Below are positions 32,546 through 42,881 of a stretch of DNA of 64,000 bases, one piece after another. Position 1 is the stretch's first letter, and each line of letters starts with the position of its first letter. Below the pieces are notes generated by a model, which saw nothing but the letters and a program-made list of their open reading frames with translations, did not search any database and was not told the origin of the DNA. A program made the translations under genes and the position numbers. The DNA is taken from contig NZ_JBGGWB010000001.1 of the NCBI RefSeq assembly GCF_041321155.1, forward strand, positions 1,933,501 to 1,997,500, given 5' to 3'. Origin of the DNA: Sphingomonas sp. IW22 (GTDB lineage Bacteria > Pseudomonadota > Alphaproteobacteria > Sphingomonadales > Sphingomonadaceae).

Positions 32546-35332
32546 ATGACCAAGCCGCAGCTCATGACTGCCTGTGGGTTCCTTGCATTCGCGTTTGCCG
32601 GGGTCACGCCAGCAATGGCTCAGCAGGAAACCGACCCTGCGGCCGCCCCGGCATCCGCGACCGAGCAGGCCAGTACCGCACAGGATACGCAGAACGCCGG
32701 CGACATTATCGTGACGGCTCAGGGTCGCGCCCAGTTGCTGACCGATGTGCCGGTCGCGGTGTCCGCGGTGTCCGCCGAATCGCTTCAGCTGTCGGGCGCG
32801 ACCGACATCCGTGCGCTGAACCAGCTGGCCCCGTCGCTGCTCGTCAGCTCGACCGGGACCGAGGCGAACGGGTCGGCCCGTATCCGCGGTATCGGTACGG
32901 TTGGCGACAATCCGGGCCTGGAAAGCTCGGTCGCCGTGTTCATCGACGGGGTGTATCGCTCCCGTTCGGGGATCGGCCTGAACGAACTGGGCGAAATCGA
33001 CCGGGTTGAGGTGCTGCGCGGGCCGCAAGGGACGTTGTTCGGCCGCAATGCGTCGGCGGGTATCATCAACATCGTGTCGAAACAGCCGACCTATGAATTG
33101 GGCGGCATGGCCGAGGTCACCTATGGCAATTATGATTTCTGGCGCTTTCAGGGCGCACTGAACCTGCCGATCACCAAAAATCTGGCTGCCCGCGTCGACG
33201 GCGTTTATGCAAAGCGCGACGGCTTCTATTACGACGCCGCGAACGACATCGACGTGAACAATCGCGATCGCTTCTTTGTTCGCGGTCAGCTCCGCTGGGA
33301 ACCGACCAGCGACATCAATGTCCGCATCATCGGCGACTATACCAAGCGTGATGAGCGGTGCTGCGGCGCGACCTATGTTGACTCGTCGGTCAATCAGTTC
33401 GTCGGTAATCTGAACAGCCCGGCAACGCCGCTGACCACCGGTCTGGCGGGCGGCAACAACATCATCAACGTCCTGCGCGATCTTGGGCAACCGATCGGGT
33501 CGTTCACGCCCGGCTATGACCGGACCATCTATTCGACGCCGGGCCGCAGCTTTGACGGGCAGACCGAGGACAAGGGGGTTTCGGCACAGGTCGACTGGGA
33601 TTTCGGCGGCGCGACGCTCACCTCGATCACGGCTTACCGCGACTATCTGACCGATCAGGGATCGGACACCGACTACTCCACGATCGACATCCTCTATCGC
33701 GCGGCCGACGGCAATGCGAGCCGCCGGTTCGAGACGTTCAGCCAGGAACTGCGGCTCCAGGGCGAAGCATTTGGCGGCACGCTCGACTGGTTGATCGGCG
33801 GCTATTACGCCAACGAAGATTTGACCGTCCGGGACAATCTGCGCTTCGGCAACCAATATGGCCGTTTCGCCACATGCCGCATCATTTCGGGCGGCGCGCT
33901 GGCGACGCTTTATTCCCCGACCAACGCCGCCTGCATCAGCCCCACGGGCCGGGCGGTGCTGAACGGGCAGGTGCCGACTGTGCCGTCGCCGCTGGGCGCG
34001 GCCGGGCCGCTGGTGGTTGCGGCACTCGACCGGCTGGATGCCATCAACGATCGCGGCACGGGGGTCGATGTTTATGAACAGAACAGCCGCAACTATGCGT
34101 TTTTCACGCACAACATCGTCCACTTGACTGATACGCTCGATCTGACCGTCGGCGTTCGTTACACGAATGAGCGCAAGCGGCTGAATGCGCGTTTCACCAA
34201 CGACAATGTGAACTGCGTCGCGAATCAGCAGGCGCTGGGCAGCTTCTTGACCAATCCGGCGCTGGCTGCGGTTGCGGGCGGGATCATCGGCCTGTCGTGC
34301 CAGGGCAATTCGACCAGCGAGCTGAACGGCGCGTCGATCGCCGACGAACGGAACGAGGACGAGTTCACGGGAACCGCCGTCCTGTCATGGAAGCCCACCC
34401 CTGATCTGCTTTTGTACGGCAGCTATTCGCGGGGGTACAAGGCGGGCGGCTTCAACCTTGACAGATCGGCGTTGAAAAGTCCGCTGGCTAGCTTTGCCGC
34501 GCTGGGCGGGCCGCAGGCATTGACCCGCAACCTGCAATTCGACCCCGAAATCAACAACGCCTATGAAATCGGCGCCAAATATTCGGTTCGCGACTTCACC
34601 CTGACGTTGGCTGCGTTCCGACAGGAGTTCAAGAACTTCCAGCTCAACACCTTCAACGGCGCCGTCTTCCTGGTCGCTACGGTCAATGCCTGCGACACCG
34701 ATCTGGCGGGCGGCGACCGCGATACCAGCGCAGCGACGGGTGCGTGTCCTGCCGACGATGTGCAATATGGTGTCGTGTCTCAGGGCGTCGAGCTTGAGGC
34801 TAACTTGTCACCCGTGCGTGATGTGAACATCAACCTGGGCATGACCTATGCCGACACGCATTACCGGGAAAACCTGGTCGGCAGCGCAAGCGGCATTCCG
34901 CTCGACCCGGCGCTTCGGGTGTTGCCGGGCAATCAACTGTCCAACGCCCCCGAAATCGTCGCAACGGGCAGCCTGTCGTGGACGCCCGAAATCGGCAGCT
35001 CTGGCCTGCGTGGCCTGTTCTATATCGACACGCGCCTGACCGACGATTTCAACACCGGTTCGGACCTGTTCCCGCAAAAGCTTCAGGACAGCTTCGTGCT
35101 GGTCAACGCACGCGTCGGCATTCGTGGGCGCGATGAGCGTTGGGCGCTGGAATTGTGGGCACAGAATCTGACCAACACCCAATATGCACAGGTCGCGTTC
35201 AACTCACCGTTCCAACAGGGAGCGAACGGTGCGCCCTTCGTCGACCCGAAATATCCGGGCGGCCGTCAGGTCTTTTCGCAATATCTGGCCGAACCGCGAA
35301 CCTATGGCGTGACGCTCAGGACGCGCTTCTAA
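32546..35332 (+). CDS. TonB-dependent outer-membrane receptor
   Basis: 928 residues. It has a signal peptide (CGFLAFAFAGVTPAMAQ), a linker, and a plug domain with DIIVTAQGR (TonB-box-like) and ARIRGIG and VEVLRGPQGTLFGRNASAG. A 22-strand barrel follows with YSRGYKAGGF, ending in TLRTRF, whose terminal Phe is needed for BAM insertion. It imports a large or scarce substrate using TonB energy. The plug resembles receptors of sphingomonads for lipophilic or plant-derived compounds. GGGAGGAGAGG precedes the ATG. The nearby acyl-CoA and alcohol dehydrogenase genes may act on its cargo. Confidence 0.93.
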   Translation: MTKPQLMTACGFLAFAFAGVTPAMAQQETDPAAAPASATEQASTAQDTQNAGDIIVTAQGRAQLLTDVPVAVSAVSAESLQLSGATDIRALNQLAPSLLVSSTGTEANGSARIRGIGTVGDNPGLESSVAVFIDGVYRSRSGIGLNELGEIDRVEVLRGPQGTLFGRNASAGIINIVSKQPTYELGGMAEVTYGNYDFWRFQGALNLPITKNLAARVDGVYAKRDGFYYDAANDIDVNNRDRFFVRGQLRWEPTSDINVRIIGDYTKRDERCCGATYVDSSVNQFVGNLNSPATPLTTGLAGGNNIINVLRDLGQPIGSFTPGYDRTIYSTPGRSFDGQTEDKGVSAQVDWDFGGATLTSITAYRDYLTDQGSDTDYSTIDILYRAADGNASRRFETFSQELRLQGEAFGGTLDWLIGGYYANEDLTVRDNLRFGNQYGRFATCRIISGGALATLYSPTNAACISPTGRAVLNGQVPTVPSPLGAAGPLVVAALDRLDAINDRGTGVDVYEQNSRNYAFFTHNIVHLTDTLDLTVGVRYTNERKRLNARFTNDNVNCVANQQALGSFLTNPALAAVAGGIIGLSCQGNSTSELNGASIADERNEDEFTGTAVLSWKPTPDLLLYGSYSRGYKAGGFNLDRSALKSPLASFAALGGPQALTRNLQFDPEINNAYEIGAKYSVRDFTLTLAAFRQEFKNFQLNTFNGAVFLVATVNACDTDLAGGDRDTSAATGACPADDVQYGVVSQGVELEANLSPVRDVNINLGMTYADTHYRENLVGSASGIPLDPALRVLPGNQLSNAPEIVATGSLSWTPEIGSSGLRGLFYIDTRLTDDFNTGSDLFPQKLQDSFVLVNARVGIRGRDERWALELWAQNLTNTQYAQVAFNSPFQQGANGAPFVDPKYPGGRQVFSQYLAEPRTYGVTLRTRF

Positions 35333-35340
35333 TCGGAGGG

Positions 35341-35366
35341 GGCGGGGGTTCAGGCCCCCGCCTTTT
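35341..35366 (+). terminator. Terminator after the TonB-dependent receptor
   Basis: GGCGGGGG, a 6-base loop and CCCCCGCC form an 8-bp stem followed by TTTT. It starts eight bases past the receptor stop and overlaps the end of the convergent phosphotransferase gene. Confidence 0.8.
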
Positions 35367-36369
35367 CCGCAAAGGACCAGGCGGCGCGGGCAAGTCCCGG
35401 CACCTTGGCGGCCGTCGCGGCCGCTTCGGCGTTCGACGCGTTTCCGTCGATCACCCGCTTCTTTATCCCCTGAACAATGCCCATCAGCCGGAACAGGTTA
35501 TAGGCGAAGAACCAGTTCAGGTCGGGCAGCCCATCGCGACCCGTGCGCGTGCAATAACGCCCCACAATCTCATCCAGCGTCGGAATGCCCGTCGCTGGCC
35601 CGGTCATGCCCATGACGCCGGATCGCCCCTCTGGCTCTGTCACCCAGTTCATGGCTAGGTAGGCGAAATCCGCCAGCGGATCGCCAAGCGTCGCCAGTTC
35701 CCAGTCGAGCACCGCCGCTACCTTTGCGCTGTCGGGGGCATAGATCAGGTTGTCGATGCGATAATCGCCGTGCACGATCGACGTGCGCGTTTGTTCGGGA
35801 ACGGTGCGTGGCAGCCATTCGATCAGCCGCTCCGCCTCGGGCAGGTTATCGGTCTGGGCCATGCGATATTGCCGTGTCCAGCGCGCGACCTGTCGCTCGA
35901 AATAATTGCCGGGCTTGCCGAAATCGCCCAGCCCGACCTGATCGGGGTCGATGGCGTGCAGGTCAGCCAGCGTGTCGACCATCGATTCATAATGTGCCTG
36001 CCGCGCCTCAGGCGTCATGGCGGGCAAGGTGCCGTCCCACAGCGTCCGCCCTTCCACCATGTTCATGATGTAGAATGCGGCGCCGATCACGCCGTCATCC
36101 TCGCACAATGCATGGGGGCGGGCGACCGGGAAGCCGGTAGGGTGCAGCGCGGCGATCAGCCGGAACTCCCGGTTAACGGCATGGGCCGACGGCAGCAGCG
36201 GGCCGAACGGCTTTCGACGCAGCACATAGCTGCCGCTGCCCGACTCCAGTCGATAGGTGGGATTGGATTGCCCGCCGGGAAACTTCTGCGCGGTCAGAGG
36301 TCCGGTATAACCCGCCACGTTTGCGGCCATCCACCGGTCGAGCGCGGCAAGGTCGAAATCGGCGGTCAT
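35350..36369 (-). CDS. APH/ACAD10-type phosphotransferase
   Basis: 339 residues with an aminoglycoside-phosphotransferase kinase fold. PGGQSNPTYRLESG is the nucleotide loop, YVLRRKP carries the ATP lysine, SIVHGDYRIDNLIY is the catalytic loop and VLDWELATLGDPLADFAY the metal-binding region. This matches the kinase family fused to acyl-CoA dehydrogenase in ACAD10/11 and found as LvaA in levulinate catabolism, rather than drug-resistance enzymes. It overlaps the alcohol dehydrogenase gene by four bases, in one operon with an acyl-CoA dehydrogenase. Phosphorylation of a hydroxyacyl-CoA is inferred. Confidence 0.88.
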   Translation of the reverse strand: MTADFDLAALDRWMAANVAGYTGPLTAQKFPGGQSNPTYRLESGSGSYVLRRKPFGPLLPSAHAVNREFRLIAALHPTGFPVARPHALCEDDGVIGAAFYIMNMVEGRTLWDGTLPAMTPEARQAHYESMVDTLADLHAIDPDQVGLGDFGKPGNYFERQVARWTRQYRMAQTDNLPEAERLIEWLPRTVPEQTRTSIVHGDYRIDNLIYAPDSAKVAAVLDWELATLGDPLADFAYLAMNWVTEPEGRSGVMGMTGPATGIPTLDEIVGRYCTRTGRDGLPDLNWFFAYNLFRLMGIVQGIKKRVIDGNASNAEAAATAAKVPGLARAAWSFAEKAGA

Positions 36370-37457
36370 GCGAACACCACTACCGAACGCGCGCCGTCGC
36401 CACGCCGCAACCGGTCGAACCCCTCATTGACCTGATCCAGCGTGATCCGCTCTGACACCATGGTGTCGAGGTCGAGCAGTCCGTTCAGATACATGCGGAC
36501 CAGCCGTGGCAGGTCGATGGGGAAGCGGCTGGAGCCCAGAAGCGAACCTTGGATCTTCTTGCCGGTCAGGAATGTCGGACCGGGCAGGCTGACCGACTGA
36601 CCGGGCGCGATCATGCCCAAAATGGTCGCGGTGCCGCCGCGTCGCAGGATACTCCATGCCAGCTCGGCGGTGGCGGGGCGGCCGACCGCTTCGATCGCGT
36701 AATGCACGCCGCCGCCGGTCAGCTTCACGATCTGCTTGACGATGTCATCCGCAGCGGGATCCAGCGCATGGGTCGCGCCCATCCGCATTGCCAGGTCGCG
36801 CTTTTCGGGCGTGGGGTCGAGCGCGAGGATCAGCCCTGCACCCGCGATCCGCGCGGCGTTGATCGCGGCTAGGCCGATACCGCCCGCGCCGATCACGGCA
36901 ATGCTCTCACCGGGGCTGAGGCAACTGTCGTTGAACACTGATCCCGCGCCCGTGATCACCGCGCATCCCAGCAGCGCAGCGCGGTCCAGCGGCATCGCCG
37001 GATCAATCGCGACACAGGCATTTTCATGCACCAGCATCCGCTCGGCAAAGGCGGAGAGGTTCAGGAAGGGCGCAAGCGGGGTGCCGTCCTCCAGCGACAG
37101 GCGCGGGGCTGCATCGGCCGGGCGGCGAGTGGCTGGACTGTTGCACAGCGACGGGCGGCCGCTGACGCAATATTCGCATGCGCCGCAAAATACCGTCAGG
37201 AACGTGACGACATGGTCACCCGGCTTTACGCTGACCACGCCGTCGCCCACCGCCTCCACGACGCCTGACGCTTCATGGCCGGGGACCGTCGGCATCGGGT
37301 GGGGAAAGGCGCCGTCAATGAAGTGCAGGTCGGATCTGCACAAGCCGCAGGCGGCAGTGCGGATCAGCACTTCGCGCGGACCGGGGCGATCGACGCGGAT
37401 CGGCTCGACCGACAGCGGGCGGCCCGCTTCGCGAAGGATCGCGGCGCGAGCCATCAT
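36366..37457 (-). CDS. Zinc-dependent alcohol dehydrogenase (MDR family)
   Basis: 363 residues. The catalytic zinc site is in [11 protein letters not shown] and [15 protein letters not shown]; the structural zinc site is [15 protein letters not shown]. The NAD fold has [21 protein letters not shown], here split as [12 protein letters not shown]. It resembles class III-like and Rxyl-type dehydrogenases. It is the middle gene of the phosphotransferase-ADH-acyl-CoA dehydrogenase operon, with ATGA overlaps at both ends. A second ATG immediately follows the first. The substrate is unknown; an alcohol or hydroxyacid feeding the acyl-CoA pathway is likely. Confidence 0.9.
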   Translation of the reverse strand: MMARAAILREAGRPLSVEPIRVDRPGPREVLIRTAACGLCRSDLHFIDGAFPHPMPTVPGHEASGVVEAVGDGVVSVKPGDHVVTFLTVFCGACEYCVSGRPSLCNSPATRRPADAAPRLSLEDGTPLAPFLNLSAFAERMLVHENACVAIDPAMPLDRAALLGCAVITGAGSVFNDSCLSPGESIAVIGAGGIGLAAINAARIAGAGLILALDPTPEKRDLAMRMGATHALDPAADDIVKQIVKLTGGGVHYAIEAVGRPATAELAWSILRRGGTATILGMIAPGQSVSLPGPTFLTGKKIQGSLLGSSRFPIDLPRLVRMYLNGLLDLDTMVSERITLDQVNEGFDRLRRGDGARSVVVFA

Positions 37458-38692
37458 GCCGGATATTTCCCGAATTCGGCACGGGCAATGGCACGGTTGT
37501 GAACTTCATCCGGCCCGTCGGCAAAGCGCAGCGTGCGAAGGCCGGCCCAGCTTGCGGCCAGTGGCGTATCGTCGGACACGCCCATGCCGCCATGCGCCTG
37601 AATGGCGTCGTCGATGATCTGAAGCGCCATGGTCGGGGCCTGAACCTTGATCATCGCGATTTCCAGCTGCGCGGCCTTGTTTCCCGCCTTGTCCATCATG
37701 TCGGCGGCCTTCAGGCACAAAAGGCGCGTCATCTCGATATCGATGCGCGCACGGGCGATGCGCTGTTCCCAGATCGAATGATCGGCAATCCGCTTGCCGA
37801 ACGCCGTGCGCGACAACAGGCGGCGGGCCATGAGTTCGATGCCGGTTTCCGCCGCGCCGATGGTCCGCATGCAATGATGGATCCGCCCCGGCCCTAGCCG
37901 CCCCTGAGCGATTTCGAATCCGCGCCCTTCGCCCAGCAGCAGGTTTTCGGCGGGCACGCGCACATTGTCGAGCACGACTTCGCCATGCCCGTGCGGTGCG
38001 TGGTCATAGCCATAGACGCTGAGCATCCGTTCGATCCGCACACCGGGCGTGTCCAGCGGCACGAGGATCATCGACTGCTGTTGATGGCGCTTTGCCTGCG
38101 TATCGGTCTTGCCCATCACAATCGCGACTTTGCAGCGCGGATCGCCCGTGCCCGAAGACCACCATTTACGACCGTCGAGCACATAATCGTCGCCGTCGCG
38201 GCGGATTGAGGTTTCGATATTGGTCGCATCCGATGACGCGACCGCAGGCTCGGTCATCAGGAAAGCCGAGCGGATTTCGCCGTTCATCAGCGGCCTCAGC
38301 CAGCGTTCCTTTTGTTCGAAGCTGCCATAGCGTTGCAGCACCTCCATATTGCCCGTGTCGGGCGCGGAGCAGTTGAACACCTCGCTCGCCCAGTGGATGC
38401 GGCCCATTTCCTCGGCGCATAACGCGTATTCAAGGTTGGTCAGCTGCGTGCCTTCGAACGCGAAACGGTCGTCGACGGGCGGGGCGCCCGAATGGGGCGG
38501 CATGAACAGGTTCCACAAGCCGGCGTCGCGGGCGCGCGGTTTCAGTTCCTCGATCACATTGGAGGGCGCCCATCGGTCGCCACTTGCCGCATCGGCATGG
38601 TAATCATGGTTTCTCGGCGCGATTTCCGTGGCGATAAAATCGCGCACGCGGTCCCGAAAATGCGTTTCTCGCTCGGTCAGCGTGAAGTCCAT
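37454..38692 (-). CDS. Acyl-CoA dehydrogenase, ACAD11-like
   Basis: 412 residues. FAD and substrate motifs are [50 protein letters not shown] and the C-terminal [15 protein letters not shown]. The layout is that of the large ACAD10/11-like branch. It is the first gene of an operon with the alcohol dehydrogenase and the APH-type kinase. The ATG at 38692 follows GGAGAGG; an in-frame ATG five codons upstream overlaps that box. It is divergent from the double-TetR regulator, which is its likely repressor. Confidence 0.92.
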   Translation of the reverse strand: MDFTLTERETHFRDRVRDFIATEIAPRNHDYHADAASGDRWAPSNVIEELKPRARDAGLWNLFMPPHSGAPPVDDRFAFEGTQLTNLEYALCAEEMGRIHWASEVFNCSAPDTGNMEVLQRYGSFEQKERWLRPLMNGEIRSAFLMTEPAVASSDATNIETSIRRDGDDYVLDGRKWWSSGTGDPRCKVAIVMGKTDTQAKRHQQQSMILVPLDTPGVRIERMLSVYGYDHAPHGHGEVVLDNVRVPAENLLLGEGRGFEIAQGRLGPGRIHHCMRTIGAAETGIELMARRLLSRTAFGKRIADHSIWEQRIARARIDIEMTRLLCLKAADMMDKAGNKAAQLEIAMIKVQAPTMALQIIDDAIQAHGGMGVSDDTPLAASWAGLRTLRFADGPDEVHNRAIARAEFGKYPA

Positions 38693-38802
38693 GGGCGGCC
38701 TCTCCATCCGGTCGTTTGACGCTGGGGTTAAAGCATACCCGATCTTCGGACAAGCGGCCGCGGTACGCCTTTGCCGTCCCGTAAGCAGGGATAGTGCGTA
38801 GC

Positions 38803-40071
38803 ATGCAAAAAACACTGTATCTTCGAAACCGACGCGCTAAATCTATCGCCATGAGTGTAGCGGAGGGGACGAAACGCTTTCAGGCCAAACGCGACGCGAT
38901 CCTGGCGGCCGCGGCCGAAGCGATTAACGAGCAATCGGCAAAGGGCATGACCTTTGCCGATGTGGCGCGGCGCGTGGGGCTGAACACCACCAGCGTCACC
39001 TATTATTTCAAGCGCAAGGAGGATCTGGCCGCCGCCGCCTTCGATCATACGATCCAGACATTGCTGGCATCGCTGGACGACGCGCTGGAACAGGCGACGC
39101 CACAGGACCGCGTGGCCCGGTTCCTGTCGATCACCATGGCACGCCTGTCACGCGTGGCGTCGGGCGAGGAAAAGCCGGTCGCCGTCCTGTCCGACCTTCG
39201 CGCCATGGACGACCCGATGAAGGGGGAGTTGCTGGCGGGCTGGCGCGACGTGTTCCGCCGGACGCGCAGCCTGTTCGGGCCGATGCCCACCCGCGCGCAT
39301 ACCGACCTGAACGGCGCGCGCGCGCACGTCCTGCTGGAAAACACCTTCTGGCTGACCGCCTGGATCGACCGGTACGAACCGGACCAGTATCCACGGGTCG
39401 AGGCGCGGTTGATGGACGTGTTTGCGAACGGGCTGGCGGGCCCGCGCGCCGGATGGGCGCCGGACCTGCTGGACCTGACGCATGGTGCGCCGCGCAGCAG
39501 CCGGGAGAATTTCCTGCTCGCCGCGACCCGGCTGATCAACGAACTCGGCTATCGCGGCGCGTCGGTGCAGCGCATCGCCAGCGAGCTGAACGTGACCAAG
39601 GGCAGCTTCTATCACCATCTCGACGCAAAGGATGACCTGGTCACCCAATGCTATGTCCGCAGCTTCGCCACCATTACCGAAGCGCAGCGTGAGGCGGATG
39701 CGATGGGCGGCAGCCACTGGCACCGCCTGTCCAGCGCACTCGCGACCTTGCTCGACATCCAGTTCTCGGAAGCCGGGCCGTTGTTGCGCACCACGGCGCT
39801 GTCCGGCCTGCCGGTCGGGGTGCGGCAGGTAATGATTGACCGGTCGAACCGCATCGCCCGGCGCTTTGCGGGCACGATCAGCGACAGCATTGCCGAAGGA
39901 TCGTGCCGCGCGGTCGATCCGCTGGTTGCCAGCCAGGCGCTGATGGCGCTTCAGAATGCGGCGTTCGACATGCGCAAATGGGCAGGCACCATGGGGCGGG
40001 AGCGTGCGGTGGCGCTTTATGCCTCGACGGTAATGTTTGGCATGTTCGACGACCGGGCGATCGAGGGATAG
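38803..40071 (+). CDS. TetR-family regulator with two HTH domains
   Basis: 422 residues, about twice the usual TetR size. The first HTH (about residues 25-70) has [19 protein letters not shown] and YYFKRKEDL. The second (about 235-285) has [20 protein letters not shown] and [10 protein letters not shown]. Each is followed by a helical ligand-binding-like region, so the protein looks like two TetR units in one chain. It is divergent from the acyl-CoA dehydrogenase operon and followed closely by an SDR, and probably controls both. ATG at 38851 is an alternative start. Confidence 0.85.
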   Translation: MQKTLYLRNRRAKSIAMSVAEGTKRFQAKRDAILAAAAEAINEQSAKGMTFADVARRVGLNTTSVTYYFKRKEDLAAAAFDHTIQTLLASLDDALEQATPQDRVARFLSITMARLSRVASGEEKPVAVLSDLRAMDDPMKGELLAGWRDVFRRTRSLFGPMPTRAHTDLNGARAHVLLENTFWLTAWIDRYEPDQYPRVEARLMDVFANGLAGPRAGWAPDLLDLTHGAPRSSRENFLLAATRLINELGYRGASVQRIASELNVTKGSFYHHLDAKDDLVTQCYVRSFATITEAQREADAMGGSHWHRLSSALATLLDIQFSEAGPLLRTTALSGLPVGVRQVMIDRSNRIARRFAGTISDSIAEGSCRAVDPLVASQALMALQNAAFDMRKWAGTMGRERAVALYASTVMFGMFDDRAIEG

Positions 40072-40083
40072 GGGAAGGTGGAC

Positions 40084-40881
40084 ATGCGCTTTGCCGGCAA
40101 ATCGGTGATCGTCACCGGCGCGGGATCGGGGATCGGCCGCGCAACGGCGACGGCCTTTGCCCAGGCGGGCGCTGTGGTCATGTGCGCGGATATGACGGCC
40201 GAGGTCGACGAGACGGTCGGTGCCATTCGGGCCGCCGGAGGGCAGGCGCGCGCGATGCAGTGCGATGCGGGAGATGAGGCTCAGGTCGCAGAATTGATCG
40301 AATTGGCATGTCAGGCGCATGGCGGGCTGGACATCATCCACGCCAATGCGGGCATTTCCGGGGAGCTGGCGGGGTTGTTTGATCAGTCTGCAGCGGACTG
40401 GACCGAGATCCTTCGCGTCAACCTGATCGGTCCGTTTCTGGCCATTCGCCACGGCGCGCCACGCATTGCGGAGCGGGGCGGGGGCGCCATCGTGCTGACC
40501 GCCAGCGTGGCGGGCCTGCGTTCCGGGGCGGGCGGCGCGGCCTATTCCGCGTCCAAGGCGGGCGTCATCAATCTGGCCCAGACGGCAGCACAGCAGCTGA
40601 CCGGATCGGGCGTTCGCGTGAACGCGGTTTGCCCGGGGCTGGTCGAAACCGGCATGACGCAGATGATCTTCGACCGCGCGCGCGAACGCGGGGTAGAGGG
40701 GCGGGTGGGTGCGCTCAATCCGCTGAAACGGTCGGGGCGGGCCGATGAAATCGCCGAAGCCGTCCTGTTTCTGGCCAGCGACGCGGCCAGTTACGTCAAT
40801 GGACAGGCGCTGGCGGTCGATGGCGGTTTGTCGTCCAGCCACCCGGTGACGGGCCAGCGTTATGGTCGGGTCGCGGCCTGA
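40084..40881 (+). CDS. Short-chain dehydrogenase/reductase
   Basis: 265 residues, classical SDR. The cofactor motif is [11 protein letters not shown] appears in HANAGISG, then the catalytic Ser (TASVAG), YSASK and the C-terminal VDGG motif. GGGGAAGG precedes the ATG, 12 bp after the double-TetR gene, so the two are co-transcribed. An NAD(P)-dependent hydroxyacyl or alcohol oxidation linked to the divergent acyl-CoA operon is likely but not shown. Confidence 0.92.
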   Translation: MRFAGKSVIVTGAGSGIGRATATAFAQAGAVVMCADMTAEVDETVGAIRAAGGQARAMQCDAGDEAQVAELIELACQAHGGLDIIHANAGISGELAGLFDQSAADWTEILRVNLIGPFLAIRHGAPRIAERGGGAIVLTASVAGLRSGAGGAAYSASKAGVINLAQTAAQQLTGSGVRVNAVCPGLVETGMTQMIFDRARERGVEGRVGALNPLKRSGRADEIAEAVLFLASDAASYVNGQALAVDGGLSSSHPVTGQRYGRVAA

Positions 40882-41000
40882 CCCAATCTTAGTTTTGGGG
40901 CGCTAAAACCCAAAGCCCCTTCCAATCCCCTTCAGGCCAGCTAAAGCGGCAGCCGTTTTTGTTCGCCCGTCATGGGCTTTCACGACAGGAAATTGCTGAA

Positions 41001-42026
41001 ATGGGGTATCGGATCGTCGTCGCCGGCGCGACTGGCAATGTCGGGCGCGAAATGCTCAACATCCTTGCCGAGCGGGAATTTCCCGCTGACGAGATCGCCG
41101 TGCTGGCAAGCAGCCGCTCGGTCGGGGAAGAGGCTGATTATGGCGAAACCGGCCGCAAGCTGAAAATCCAGAATATCGAGCATTTCGATCCCACCGGCTG
41201 GGACATGGCGCTGTTTGCGATCGGCAGTGATGCGACCAAGATCTATGCGCCCAAATTCGCGGCGGCGGGCTGCGTCGTGATCGACAATTCGTCGCTGTAT
41301 CGCATGGACCCGGACGTGCCGCTGATCGTGCCGGAAGTGAACCCGGAGGCGATCGACGGCTACACCGCGCGCAACATCATCGCCAATCCGAACTGCTCGA
41401 CCGCGCAGATGGTCGTGGCGCTGAAGCCGCTGCATGACGCGGCGGGCATCAAGCGCGTGGTCGTGGCGACCTATCAGTCGGTCTCAGGCGCCGGCAAGGC
41501 GGGCATGGACGAGCTGTTCGAGCAGAGCCGCAACATCTTCGTCGGCGATTCCGCCGAACCGAAGAAGTTCACCAAGCAGATCGCCTTCAACGTGATCCCG
41601 CACATCGACAGCTTCCTCGACGACGGCTCGACCAAGGAAGAATGGAAGATGGTGGTCGAGACGAAGAAGATCCTCGATCCCAAGGTCAAGGTTGTCGCCA
41701 CCTGCGTCCGCGTGCCGGTATTCGTCGGCCATTCGGAAGCGGTGCATGTCGAGTTCGAGCGCGAAATCTCGGCCGAGCAGGCGCAGGACATCCTGCGCGA
41801 ATCGCCCGGCGTCATGCTGGTCGACAAGCGTGAGGACGGGGGATACGTCACGCCGGTCGAATGCGTGGGCGACTATGCAACCTTCATCAGCCGTGTGCGG
41901 GAAGATTCGACGGTCGAAAACGGCCTCGCCTTCTGGTGCGTCAGCGACAATCTGCGCAAGGGCGCGGCGCTGAATGCGGTACAGATCGCCGAACTGCTGG
42001 GTCGCCGCCATCTGAAGAAGGGCTGA
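41001..42026 (+). CDS. asd: Aspartate-semialdehyde dehydrogenase
   Basis: 341 residues. The NADP motif is VVAGATGNVGREML; the catalytic cysteine is in IIANPNCSTAQM (Cys about 132); QSVSGAGKAG and HSEAVHVEFE are further marks. It makes aspartate semialdehyde for lysine, diaminopimelate, methionine and threonine. AGGAAATT precedes the chosen ATG. A long stem-loop follows the gene. Confidence 0.95.
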   Translation: MGYRIVVAGATGNVGREMLNILAEREFPADEIAVLASSRSVGEEADYGETGRKLKIQNIEHFDPTGWDMALFAIGSDATKIYAPKFAAAGCVVIDNSSLYRMDPDVPLIVPEVNPEAIDGYTARNIIANPNCSTAQMVVALKPLHDAAGIKRVVVATYQSVSGAGKAGMDELFEQSRNIFVGDSAEPKKFTKQIAFNVIPHIDSFLDDGSTKEEWKMVVETKKILDPKVKVVATCVRVPVFVGHSEAVHVEFEREISAEQAQDILRESPGVMLVDKREDGGYVTPVECVGDYATFISRVREDSTVENGLAFWCVSDNLRKGAALNAVQIAELLGRRHLKKG

Positions 42027-42033
42027 TCGTCGG

Positions 42034-42068
42034 GGCGCGGCGGGGCTTGCCTCGCCGCGCCGCCTTGT
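42034..42068 (+). terminator. Terminator after asd
   Basis: GGCGCGGCGGGG, a CTTG loop and CCTCGCCGCGCC pair over 12 bp (one G-U), followed by GCCTTGTT. It starts seven bases past the asd stop. Confidence 0.65.
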
Positions 42069-42080
42069 TAGTCAGGGCGA

Positions 42081-42857
42081 ATGGCCGACACCTTCAGCAC
42101 GCATCACATCACCGCTCCCGACGGCACACGCATCGCGTGGCACGAAATGGGGGAGGGGCGCCCCGTGGTGCTGATCCACGGTTACATGTCCGACGCCAAC
42201 ACCAACTGGATCCGCTTTGGCCATGCGGCGAAGGTCGCGGCCAAGGGCTTTCGCGTGATCATGCCCGACTTGCGCGCGCATGGCCAAAGCGACCGGCCAC
42301 AGGATGCCGCCGCCTACCGCCCCGATGTGCTGGCGGAGGATAACGAAGCGCTGGTCGCGCATCTGGGTCTGACCGATTACGATCTTGGCGGTTATTCGCT
42401 GGGCGCGCGCACGACCATGCGGATGCTGGATCGCGGCAATGTGCCGATGCCCGCACGCCTGATCTTTGTCGGTATGGGGCTGGAAGGGCTGACCGACACC
42501 AACCGCCGGGGCGGTCATTTCCGTGGCATTCTCGACAATCTGGGCAATTTCGAGCGCGGATCGCCGCAGTGGATGGTCGAGGCGTTCCTGAAATCGACCA
42601 AGGGCGATCCGGTGGCGTTGCGCCACATCCTCGACACCTTTGTCGACACCGAATTGGCGCGCATTCAGACGATCCGTCAGCCGACGCTTGTGCTGGCGGG
42701 TGAGGAGGATGACGACAACGGCTCTCACCGCGAACTGGCGGAGACGATTCCCGACGCCGATCTGGCCGAAGTGCCCGGCGGGCATATGAGCGCGGTGACC
42801 AAGCCCGAGCTGGGCAACGCGCTGGCCGACTGGCTGGGCGGCCCAACCCGGCCCTGA
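42081..42857 (+). CDS. Alpha/beta hydrolase
   Basis: 258 residues. The oxyanion region is VVLIHGYMSD, the nucleophile elbow GGYSLGAR (Ser about 106), the acid is in the LVLAGEEDDD area, and the histidine is in VPGGHMSAV. There is no signal peptide. It is a generic hydrolase and the sequence does not fix its substrate. It lies 25 bp before the LysE gene, so both may share a transcript. Confidence 0.88.
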   Translation: MADTFSTHHITAPDGTRIAWHEMGEGRPVVLIHGYMSDANTNWIRFGHAAKVAAKGFRVIMPDLRAHGQSDRPQDAAAYRPDVLAEDNEALVAHLGLTDYDLGGYSLGARTTMRMLDRGNVPMPARLIFVGMGLEGLTDTNRRGGHFRGILDNLGNFERGSPQWMVEAFLKSTKGDPVALRHILDTFVDTELARIQTIRQPTLVLAGEEDDDNGSHRELAETIPDADLAEVPGGHMSAVTKPELGNALADWLGGPTRP

Positions 42858-42881
42858 CGAACGACAGAGGGCGCCGCTGTC

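Noticed and set aside
32303-34123. 606-codon open frame on the minus strand opposite the TonB-dependent receptor
   Set aside because: It mirrors the codon pattern of the receptor gene, has no domain I recognise, and spans the divergent promoter region. It is an antisense shadow of a GC-rich gene.
35350-36369. Aminoglycoside resistance gene
   Set aside because: The kinase fold is shared, but sequence and operon context match the acyl-CoA-linked phosphotransferases.
39148-40842. 564-codon minus-strand frame across the double-TetR and SDR genes
   Set aside because: Both plus-strand genes have clear motifs; the antisense frame bridges two genes and resembles no protein family.
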